Assembly: GCA_028291285.1 (NCBI GenBank)
Contig: JAQGIJ010000351.1
Span: forward strand, 1 to 6,718
Source: Phenylobacterium sp.
GTDB taxonomy: Bacteria; Pseudomonadota; Alphaproteobacteria; Caulobacterales; Caulobacteraceae
Reading direction: 5' to 3'
Length of the DNA: 6,718 nt
In this document: positions 1-5,260 of the stretch, piece by piece
Layout of the letters: each line of letters starts with the position of its first letter
How positions within the stretch are numbered: the first letter of the stretch is position 1
Notes under the pieces: generated by a model
Told to the model about the DNA's origin: nothing
Database searches by the model: none
Seen by the model: the letters and a program-made list of their open reading frames with translations, nothing else
Program-made: the position numbers and the translations under genes

Positions 1-2
1 AC

Positions 3-98
3 GAGCACATGGTCGAGCACATCGTCGGCTTGGTGGAGGCCCGCGCCGCCGAGATCCAGGCCCAAGAGGCCCAGGCGGCCCTCGAAGCGGCGGAGTAG
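3..98 (+). CDS. C-terminal end of an unidentified protein (partial)
   Basis: An open frame enters from the left edge and ends at TAG (96-98), giving 31 residues that begin EHMVEHIVGLVEARA and end in an Ala/Gln/Glu-rich stretch. The tail looks like a charged amphipathic helix (AEIQAQEAQAALEAAE). Codon third positions are G/C-rich, as expected for a real gene in this genome, and no other frame across this piece looks better. Too little is present to name a family. The next plus-strand gene starts 86 bases downstream. Confidence 0.55.
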   Translation, partial: EHMVEHIVGLVEARAAEIQAQEAQAALEAAE

Positions 99-124
99 CC
101 TGGCGGAAGTTGACGCGGCGTCAC

Positions 125-140
125 GCTTGCCGCCGCAAGC
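125..140 (+). repeat. Small hairpin downstream of the partial gene
   Basis: A perfect inverted repeat GCTTGC-CGCC-GCAAGC lies 27 bases after the stop of the upstream gene and 45 bases before the next start. A 6-bp stem with a tetraloop could stabilise a 3' end or act as a weak terminator, but no T-run follows, so a true intrinsic terminator is not supported. Confidence 0.3.
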
Positions 141-184
141 CGCGACCGGTTAGCTGAGCGCCCCACCTGACTGGAGCACCGGCG

Positions 185-478
185 ATGTCCGCGGACGGCA
201 CTTGGAAGATCACCATCCAGACCCCCATGGGGGCGCAGGAGGTGACCGCCAGCATCACCACTGAGGGCGACACCTTCACCGGCAAGACCGAAGGCAAGAT
301 GGGCAGCCAGGATATCACCGGTAAGCTGGCCGGCGACACGCTCACCTGGAGCGCCGACATCACCAATCCGATGCCGCTCCGCCTGGACTTCGAGGCCAAG
401 GTCGACGGCGACAAGATGACCGGCAACGTGAAGCTGGGCGCCTTCGGCAACGCCCCGCTCAACGGCCAGCGCGTCTAG
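185..478 (+). CDS. Small beta-rich hypothetical protein (97 aa)
   Basis: I cannot assign this 97-residue protein to a named family. It starts at ATG with a GGAG ribosome site at 173-176 (8-base spacing), which supports this start, and ends with TAG. It has no cysteine, no signal peptide and no membrane segment, so it is probably cytoplasmic. The sequence alternates polar and hydrophobic residues with Gly-Asp turns, typical of antiparallel beta-strands. A motif of the type 'GD-x-(F/L/M)-T-(G/W)' recurs three times, around residues 28-33 (GDTFTG), 50-55 (GDTLTW) and 75-80 (GDKMTG). This suggests a small beta-barrel or beta-sandwich built from repeated hairpins. A long minus-strand frame across the same bases is its shadow. 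It faces the minus-strand gene at 544-849 and is separated from it by a hairpin. Confidence 0.8.
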   Translation: MSADGTWKITIQTPMGAQEVTASITTEGDTFTGKTEGKMGSQDITGKLAGDTLTWSADITNPMPLRLDFEAKVDGDKMTGNVKLGAFGNAPLNGQRV

Positions 479-491
479 CTCCGATACGAAG

Positions 492-517
492 AGGCCCTCC
501 CCGAGCGGAGAGGGCCT
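492..517. terminator. Hairpin between convergent genes, possible bidirectional terminator
   Basis: An 8-bp perfect inverted repeat, AGGCCCTC (492-499) and GAGGGCCT (510-517), with a 10-base loop, sits between the stops of two convergent genes (478 and 544). The position fits a terminator for both. The T-run is poor on both strands (TTCCC on plus, CTTCG on minus), so termination would be weak or protein-assisted. An alternative inner stem, CTCC (497-500) with GGAG (507-510), is also possible. Confidence 0.45.
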
Positions 518-543
518 TCCCAGTTGATCTGAAAATCCGAGGC

Positions 544-849
544 TCAGCGCGTCGTGGAATCCGCGGCGTTGCTGGCCGCGTCGCCGACGTTCTTGGCGGC
601 GCTGGAGGCGCTGTTGGCCACGCTGGAGGCCGCGCCGGTCACCGCGCTGGTGCGCAGGTTGTCGTTGCGGCTCTGGTTCAGCAGGAAGAAGGCGATCACC
701 GCGACCAGCGCCAGGACGGCGATGCCGATGATCACCCCGCCGAAGCCCGAGCCGCCGCGGTCGACATAGGTCGTGCCCCCACCATCACGTTCGACGACGC
801 GCTCGTTGGTCATCCCGTCGCTGCGCTCCGTCACTCGTTCGGTAGCCAT
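544..849 (-). CDS. Single-pass membrane protein with Ala/Ser-rich tail (101 aa, hypothetical)
   Basis: No family recognised. The start ATG (847-849, minus) is preceded by AGGAG (859-863) at 9-base spacing, a clear ribosome site, and the gene ends in TGA. Residues 1-35 are charged and contain an imperfect duplication (TERVTERSDG at 3-12, NERVVERDGG at 15-24). Residues 36-57 form one hydrophobic membrane segment (GFGGVIIGIAVLALVAV and onwards). Residues 66-101 are almost entirely Ala, Ser, Asn, Asp, Thr, Gly and Val with a helical pattern (ASSVANSASSAAKNVGDAAS), resembling low-complexity, LEA-like or surface-exposed helices. The topology could be a cytoplasmic N-terminus with a periplasmic tail, but charge flanks do not settle it. 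It is divergent from prfA. I see no convincing promoter of its own. Confidence 0.75.
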   Translation of the reverse strand: MATERVTERSDGMTNERVVERDGGGTTYVDRGGSGFGGVIIGIAVLALVAVIAFFLLNQSRNDNLRTSAVTGAASSVANSASSAAKNVGDAASNAADSTTR

Positions 850-926
850 AATGAGAATCTCCTGGTGTCACCTGCGCCGTAACTCGCGGACAGGATTTGC
901 GTTCCGGGGCGCGGCAGGCGGTCCGT

Positions 927-955
927 TTGGCATCGGCGCGGTCAGGCGCTAGAGG
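927..955 (+). promoter_or_regulatory. Putative housekeeping promoter of prfA
   Basis: TTGGCAT (927-933) and GCTAGAGG (948-955) are separated by 14 bases, in line with the Caulobacter housekeeping consensus (TTGaCgS, 10-14 bases, GCTAnAwC). Transcription would begin near 961, giving a leader of roughly 25 bases before the GTG start at 985. Match by eye only; no transcription data are available here. Confidence 0.4.
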
Positions 956-984
956 AAGCTCCCGTCATCTGCCGGTAGACCAAA

Positions 985-2061
985 GTGCGACTTCCCCAGG
1001 CCAGGCTCGACCAGGTGCTCGACCGTTTCCGCGAGGTGGAGGCGCGCATGGGCGCGGCCAGCGACGGGGCCGAGATCGTGCGCCTGTCCAAGGAGCACGC
1101 CGAGCTGAGGCCGGTAGCGCAGGCCGTGCAGTCGCTGGAGCGCGCTCGCTCCGAGCTGCCGGAGCTGGAGGAGATGGCGGGGTCCGGCGACGCCGAGATG
1201 GAGGCGCTCGCCCGCGACGAGCTCGGCGTCCTGCACGCGCGGCTCCCCGCACTGGAGCGCGAGGTGGCCCTGCTGCTGGCGCCCAAGGACCGCGACGAAA
1301 ACGCCTCGGCCATCCTGGAGGTGCGCGCCGGCACCGGCGGCGACGAGGCGGCGCTGTTCGCCGGCGCCCTGTTCCGCATGTACCAGCGCTACGCCCAGAC
1401 CCGCGGCTGGCAGGTGGAGATCGAGTCAGCCTCGGAGGGCGAGGCCGGCGGCTACAAGGAGATCATCGCCTCGATCAGCGGCGAGGGCGTGTTCGGCCGG
1501 CTGAAGTTCGAGAGCGGCGTGCACCGGGTCCAGCGCGTGCCCGAGACCGAGGCCGGCGGGCGCATCCACACCTCGGCCGCCACCGTCGCCGTGCTCCCCG
1601 AGCCCGAGGACGTGCAGATCGAGATCCGCGACCAGGACCTGCGCATCGACACCTACCGCTCTTCCGGCGCCGGCGGCCAGCACGTCAACAAGACCGATTC
1701 GGCGGTGCGCATCACCCACCTGCCCAGCGGTATCGTGGTGACCTCCTCGGAGAAGTCGCAGCACCAGAACCGCGCGCGGGCCATGAAGGTGCTGCAGGCC
1801 CGGCTCTACGAGATGCAGCGCGAGCAGCTCGACACCGCCCGCGCCGAGAACCGCAAGAGCCAGGTGGGCTCCGGCGACCGCTCCGAGCGCATCCGCACCT
1901 ACAACTTCCCGCAAGGCCGGGTGACCGACCACCGGATCAACCTGACCGTCTACAACCTGCCCAAGGTGCTGGAAGGCGAGGCGCTCGACGACATCATCGA
2001 GCCCCTCGTCGCCGAGGACCAGGCGGCCCGGCTGGCGGCCCTGGAGGATGAGCTGGCGTAG
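985..2061 (+). CDS. prfA: Peptide chain release factor 1 (RF1)
   Basis: RF1 recognises UAA and UAG in the ribosomal A site and triggers hydrolysis of peptidyl-tRNA. The protein has 358 residues, the usual family length (355-360). The N-terminal helical domain spans about 1-105. RAGTGGDEA (114-122) opens the core. The codon-recognition tripeptide is PET at 186-188, within [20 protein letters not shown]; this P-x-T form is that of RF1, whereas RF2 has SPF. The catalytic GGQ loop lies at 230-232 ([17 protein letters not shown]). Start: GTG at 985 is the first possible start, because an in-frame TAG occurs at 976-978, and it gives the expected N-terminus [20 protein letters not shown]. No good ribosome site precedes it. 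It ends in TAG, a codon RF1 itself reads. Its last 68 bases overlap the convergent membrane-protein gene. Gln232 is the expected target of PrmC, encoded about 2.1 kb downstream. Confidence 0.97.
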   Translation: MRLPQARLDQVLDRFREVEARMGAASDGAEIVRLSKEHAELRPVAQAVQSLERARSELPELEEMAGSGDAEMEALARDELGVLHARLPALEREVALLLAPKDRDENASAILEVRAGTGGDEAALFAGALFRMYQRYAQTRGWQVEIESASEGEAGGYKEIIASISGEGVFGRLKFESGVHRVQRVPETEAGGRIHTSAATVAVLPEPEDVQIEIRDQDLRIDTYRSSGAGGQHVNKTDSAVRITHLPSGIVVTSSEKSQHQNRARAMKVLQARLYEMQREQLDTARAENRKSQVGSGDRSERIRTYNFPQGRVTDHRINLTVYNLPKVLEGEALDDIIEPLVAEDQAARLAALEDELA

Positions 2062-3274
2062 GGCTCCGCCGCACGCGCCCGGCCTGGCGCTGCAGCATGG
2101 ACCAGATCAGGCCCGCCTCCTTGCGCACGCCGATAAAGGCCGGTCCCACCGTGTCGGCCATGGCGGCGCCGCGCTGGCCGAGCGGCCTGGGCGGCCCGGT
2201 CGTGGAGTCCTCCGCCGTCTGGTGCTCGAGCTCGGCGTTCAGCTCGGCTCCGAGCAGCACCACCATCACCGAGACCCAGATCCACGTCATGAAGCCCACC
2301 ACCGCGCCCAGCGGCCCGTAGGTCACGTCGTAGTGGGCGAGGTGGTTGATGTACCAGGAGAAGGCCAGCGAGCCGCCGACCCAGGCCAGCGCCGCGGCGG
2401 CCGCGCCGGGCCGCACCCAGCGCCAGCGCGCGTGCTCGCGCGAGGGGCCGTAGCGGTACATGACCGCGAACGCCGCCGCGGCGAGGATCAGCAGCAGCAG
2501 CCAACGCAGCGGCACCAGCAGGCTCTGCCCCAGGCCCAGCATCCTGAGCGCGATCGGGACGGCCACGAGGATCGCGGTCACCGCGGTGACGAAAACCACG
2601 GCCGCGCAGGTGAAGGCGAAGGTCACCGCCCGCCGGACGAAGAAGTTGCGCTTCTCCTGCTCCCCGTAGACCACGTTCAGCCCGTCGAAGAGGGCCGCGA
2701 CCCCAGCGTTAGCGGTCCAGATGGAGAGCAGCAGGCTGAGCACGAAGGCGAAGGAGAGGGTCTCCGGCCTGGCCGTCGCCAGCCGCAGCATCTGCTCGGC
2801 CACCAGGGTGAGCGCACCGCGCGGCACGAAGGCCGCGAGCTCGGCGAGCTGGCGGCTCACCGCGCCCACGTCGGCGAACAGGCCGTAGAGCGAGACGAAG
2901 GCGCCGATGGCCGGGAAGATCGCCAGCAGGGCGTAGAAGGTGACGCCCCCGGCGGTCGCCGGCAGGCGGTCGCGGCCGACCTCCAGCCAGGTGCGCCAGA
3001 GCACGTCCTTCCAGCCGCGCGCCGGGATCTGCGGCGGCGCCTCGGCGATCCGCCCGCGCCCGGGCTCGATCGCCTCGTAGAGCGCCGGCAGCGCCTCCGC
3101 CGGCAGCGACGCCGGCGCCCGCCCGCGCCGCGCCCGCATCCACAGCAGGGCGAAGGCGGCCATGCCGGCCCAGGGCGCGGCGCGCAGGGCCGCGCCTGCG
3201 AGCCGCGAGCCGCCGCCGCCTTCGTCCTCCTCCGGCCCCGTCGCCAAGCCGCCTCTCCACGGTGACGCCGGCAC
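1994..3274 (-). CDS. YihY/BrkB-family inner-membrane protein
   Basis: The family (once misassigned as 'ribonuclease BN') comprises multi-pass inner-membrane proteins of uncertain function, possibly transport. From the GTG at 3272-3274 the protein has 426 residues. Family hallmarks are visible: [19 protein letters not shown] (108-126), [20 protein letters not shown] (189-208), YRYGP (273-277), [20 protein letters not shown] (307-326) and the [11 protein letters not shown] end (341-351). Membrane segments lie near 108-130, 170-192, 215-240, 253-273, 287-308 and 322-344, the six expected; an extra hydrophobic stretch at 27-47 lies in an N-terminal extension. The start is uncertain: GTG 3274 has no ribosome site, whereas TTG at 3245-3247 (codon 10) follows a GGAGAGG-like sequence. 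The tail from about 400 is Pro/Gly/Arg-rich and partly antisense to prfA, so it is unlikely to be conserved. The start region is divergent from the MOSC gene. Confidence 0.88.
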   Translation of the reverse strand: MPASPWRGGLATGPEEDEGGGGSRLAGAALRAAPWAGMAAFALLWMRARRGRAPASLPAEALPALYEAIEPGRGRIAEAPPQIPARGWKDVLWRTWLEVGRDRLPATAGGVTFYALLAIFPAIGAFVSLYGLFADVGAVSRQLAELAAFVPRGALTLVAEQMLRLATARPETLSFAFVLSLLLSIWTANAGVAALFDGLNVVYGEQEKRNFFVRRAVTFAFTCAAVVFVTAVTAILVAVPIALRMLGLGQSLLVPLRWLLLLILAAAAFAVMYRYGPSREHARWRWVRPGAAAAALAWVGGSLAFSWYINHLAHYDVTYGPLGAVVGFMTWIWVSVMVVLLGAELNAELEHQTAEDSTTGPPRPLGQRGAAMADTVGPAFIGVRKEAGLIWSMLQRQAGRVRRSPTPAHPPGPPAGPPGPRRRGAR

Positions 3275-3302
3275 AAACCCGCGTCTGCGGCGTCCGTTCC
3301 GC

Positions 3303-3332
3303 TTGTGGAGGGCGCGTGCAAGCGGCTAGAGG
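3303..3332 (+). promoter_or_regulatory. Putative promoter of the MOSC-prmC unit
   Basis: TTGTGGA (3303-3309) and GCTAGAGG (3325-3332) are 15 bases apart, the same type of pair as before prfA and before the DUF4167 gene. The -10-like box ends only 7 bases before the ATG at 3340, so the transcript would be leaderless or nearly so. Part of the box (GAGGG, 3329-3333) can equally be read as the ribosome site of this gene. Both roles cannot apply to the same transcript, and the sequence alone does not decide. Confidence 0.35.
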
Positions 3333-3339
3333 GCGGCCC

Positions 3340-4152
3340 ATGTCCAGCCCGAACGCGGGATCGCTCGCCGCCCTATGCCGCCATCCGGTGAAAGGCTTCA
3401 CGCCCGAGGCGATGGCCGGCGTCGATCTCGCGCCGGGCGAAGGCTTTCCGTTCGACCGCGTCTGGGCGGTGGAGAATGGCCCCTCCGGCTTCGATCCGGC
3501 GGCGCCCGCCTTCGTGCCGAAGCAGAAGTTCGCGGTGCTGGCGAGCCTGCCGCGGGTGGCCGCGGCGATCACCCGCTACGACGCGGCCGACGGCGTCCTC
3601 TACGCCAGCGCCGAGGGCCTCGCGCCCTTCGCCGGCCGGCTGGATGCGGACGAGGGCCGCGCCCGTTTCGCCGCCTGGCTGGCGGGGCTGCTGGGCGAGC
3701 GGGCCCGCGGGCCGCTGAAGGTGGTCGAGGCGCCGGACGTCCATCGGTTCACGGATCATCCGCAGGGGCAGGTCTCGCTGGTCAACCTGGCCAGCGTCCG
3801 CGACCTCTCGCAAAGCATCGGCGTCGAGGTCGACCCCTTGCGCTTCCGCGCCAACCTCTACGTCGAGGGCTGGCCCGCCTGGGTGGAGAACGACTGGACC
3901 GGCGAGATTCTGGAGCTGGGCGCGGTCAAGGCCAAGGTGTTCAAGCCGATCGTCCGTTGCGCCGCGACCCACGTGAACCCGGCTTCGGCCGAGCGCGACG
4001 TCGAGGTGACCCGCGCCCTGTTCGACAACTACGGCCACATGCACTGCGGCGTGTATCTGAACGTGACGGCGCCGGGCCGGCTGGCTGTCGGCGACGTCTG
4101 CCAGGGTCCGGCCGCCGCCTCCACCCGCGAGCGGGCGCCGGCATGGGCCTGA
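3340..4152 (+). CDS. MOSC-domain protein (putative molybdenum-cofactor sulfur carrier)
   Basis: MOSC proteins of the YcbX/mARC type bind molybdenum cofactor or carry sulfur for metal-sulfur chemistry; the substrate of this one is unknown. From ATG 3340 the protein has 270 residues. GAGGG at 3329-3333 with 6-base spacing supports this start over an upstream GTG at 3262 that would add 26 non-conserved residues. An N-terminal MOSC_N-like beta-domain (about 8-95, beginning LAALCRHPVKGFTPEAM) is followed by the MOSC domain (about 135-258). Conserved elements are QVSLVNLASVRDL (144-156), RFRANLYVEG (168-177), W186, and the key cysteine Cys207 in a RCxxTxVNP motif (206-214), then the HCGVYLNV strand (235-242). 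Its stop overlaps the prmC start by 10 bases, so the two are probably translated in a coupled way, although a functional link to release-factor methylation is not known. Confidence 0.9.
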   Translation: MSSPNAGSLAALCRHPVKGFTPEAMAGVDLAPGEGFPFDRVWAVENGPSGFDPAAPAFVPKQKFAVLASLPRVAAAITRYDAADGVLYASAEGLAPFAGRLDADEGRARFAAWLAGLLGERARGPLKVVEAPDVHRFTDHPQGQVSLVNLASVRDLSQSIGVEVDPLRFRANLYVEGWPAWVENDWTGEILELGAVKAKVFKPIVRCAATHVNPASAERDVEVTRALFDNYGHMHCGVYLNVTAPGRLAVGDVCQGPAAASTRERAPAWA

Positions 4153-5012
4153 ACCTCGTCCAGGCCTGGACCCAGGCCAAGAAGCGCCTGCAAGAGGCCG
4201 GGATCGCCGGCCCGGTGATCGATGCGCGCCTGCTGGTGGAGGCCGCCGCCGAGGCCACCCGCGCCGATATCGTTACCGACCCCCACCGCGCGCTCACGCC
4301 CGAGCAGGAGGCCCGGCTCGAGGACTATCTCGCCCGCCGCGCCCGGCGCGAACCGGTCAGCCACATCCTGGGCCGCAAGGGCTTCTGGAAGATCATGCTG
4401 CAGGTGACGCCGGACGTGCTCACCCCGCGGCCCGACACCGAGACGGTGGTGGAATACGTCCTTCGCGATTTCCCGGAGCACGCCGCCTGGACGGTGCTGG
4501 ACCTGGGCGTCGGCTCCGGAGCCATCCTGCTGGCTCTCCTGGCCGAGCGGCCGGCCGCGCGCGGGCTGGGCGTCGACGTCTCCGAGGAGGCGCTGGCGGT
4601 GGCGCGGGAGAACGCCGCCAACCTCGGCCTCGCCGGCCGCCTGGCGCTGTTGCGCGGCGACTGGACGCAAGGCCTCGACGAGGCCAGCTTCGACCTCGTG
4701 GTCTCCAACCCGCCGTATATCGCCAGCGCCGTGATCGAGGAGCTGCAGCCGGAGGATCGCGACCATGATCCCAGGCTCGCCCTCGAAGGCGGCGCCGACG
4801 GTCTCGACGCCTACCGCATCCTGGCGCCGGAGATCCTCAGGGTGCTGAAGCCCGGCGGCCGCTTCGCCGTGGAGATCGGCTATGACCAGAAGACGGCCGT
4901 CGAGGCGCTCTTCCGCGCGGCCGGCGCGGCGGAGGTCCAGACCCTCCGCGACCTCGGCGATCGCGACCGCGTGGTGGCCGGATTGAAAAAGCCCTTGGAA
5001 ACCGGCGCCTGA
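4143..5012 (+). CDS. prmC: Peptide chain release factor N5-glutamine methyltransferase
   Basis: PrmC (HemK) transfers a methyl group from S-adenosylmethionine to the glutamine of the GGQ motif of RF1 and RF2, raising termination efficiency. The protein has 289 residues, close to the family norm (about 280). An N-terminal helical release-factor-binding region (1-85) contains EPVSHILGRKGFW (70-82). TPRPDTE (94-100) precedes the methyltransferase fold: SAM motif I at 118-128 (VLDLGVGSGAI, with Val123 where Thr or Cys is more usual), an acidic ribose-binding residue Asp145 (GVDVS), and the glutamine-binding NPPY at 189-192. The C-terminal strand FAVEIGYDQ (241-249) is typical. The start ATG lies within the end of the MOSC gene (overlap ATGGGCCTGA), favouring translational coupling; there is no independent promoter visible. 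The same frame is open far upstream inside the MOSC gene, but that part is a shadow. Confidence 0.96.
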   Translation: MGLNLVQAWTQAKKRLQEAGIAGPVIDARLLVEAAAEATRADIVTDPHRALTPEQEARLEDYLARRARREPVSHILGRKGFWKIMLQVTPDVLTPRPDTETVVEYVLRDFPEHAAWTVLDLGVGSGAILLALLAERPAARGLGVDVSEEALAVARENAANLGLAGRLALLRGDWTQGLDEASFDLVVSNPPYIASAVIEELQPEDRDHDPRLALEGGADGLDAYRILAPEILRVLKPGGRFAVEIGYDQKTAVEALFRAAGAAEVQTLRDLGDRDRVVAGLKKPLETGA

Positions 5013-5182
5013 CTCGCTACATCAGATGCTGTCTCCACCCAAATCGCCGGCCTAAGGCAGACGCGTCCGAAGAAGGACGGCCGCCCCATCCGGTAGGCGC
5101 GACGCTTCTTCAAAAAGGCTCTCGCTGAACAGCTTCCGGGCGGAAGACGGGGAACTTAGCGTCTTCGACACTCCCTCGGGCC

Positions 5183-5210
5183 TTGTGGCCTGAACGCTGA
5201 AGGCTAGCGC
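5183..5210 (+). promoter_or_regulatory. Putative promoter of the DUF4167 gene
   Basis: TTGTGGC (5183-5189) and GCTAGCGC (5203-5210) are separated by 13 bases, consistent with the Caulobacter-type housekeeping consensus. Transcription would start around 5216, placing the palindrome at 5214-5228 at the very start of a leader of about 45 bases. The match is by eye. Confidence 0.4.
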
Positions 5211-5213
5211 AGA

Positions 5214-5228
5214 GACCTCGCCGAGGTC
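5214..5228. repeat. 15-base palindrome in the DUF4167 leader
   Basis: GACCTCG-C-CGAGGTC is a perfect inverted repeat with 7-base arms around one base. As RNA it would form GACCTC-GCC-GAGGTC at or near the 5' end of the transcript; as DNA it could be a regulator's operator overlapping the start site. Nothing here tells which. Confidence 0.5.
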
Positions 5229-5260
5229 CGCTCAGGGAAGAGCCAAACGGTCATCACATA

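Larger units (their letters stand above)
5013..5260 (+). other. Gene-free structured leader region before the DUF4167 gene
   Basis: No convincing coding frame. The stretch holds several inverted repeats: GAAGAAG (5069-5075) with CTTCTTC (5105-5111); CTTCC (5133-5137) with GGAAG (5142-5146); GAAGAC (5143-5148) with GTCTTC (5161-5166); and a 15-base palindrome at 5214-5228. The second and third stems share bases 5143-5146 and cannot form together. No classic T-rich terminator follows prmC. It may contain a 3' end for the MOSC-prmC transcript, an uncharacterised small RNA, or just the promoter of the next gene. Confidence 0.4.

Noticed and set aside
897..2051. 384-residue plus-strand frame overlapping prfA
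   Set aside because: It is Arg/Gly/Ala/Pro-rich nonsense in another frame of prfA; prfA has unmistakable PET and GGQ motifs.
2048..3265. 405-residue plus-strand frame antisense to the BrkB gene
   Set aside because: Its composition (Arg, His, Gly, Glu, Gln) is that of an antisense GC-rich frame, and the minus strand encodes a clear membrane-protein family.
3262..3339. GTG 3262 as the start of the MOSC protein
   Set aside because: It adds 26 residues of low-complexity sequence without a ribosome site, overlapping the BrkB start; ATG 3340 has GAGGG at 6-base spacing.
3375..4142. Upstream extension of the prmC frame, giving 545 residues
   Set aside because: The extra 256 residues are an out-of-frame shadow of the MOSC gene; PrmC homology begins at ATG 4143.
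5069..5111. GAAGAAG/CTTCTTC stem as an intrinsic terminator of prmC
   Set aside because: The loop is 29 bases and the sequence after the stem on the plus strand is AAAAAG, not a T-run.
4880..5113. 77-residue minus-strand frame across the prmC end and spacer
   Set aside because: No ribosome site or recognisable features, and its greater part is antisense to prmC.
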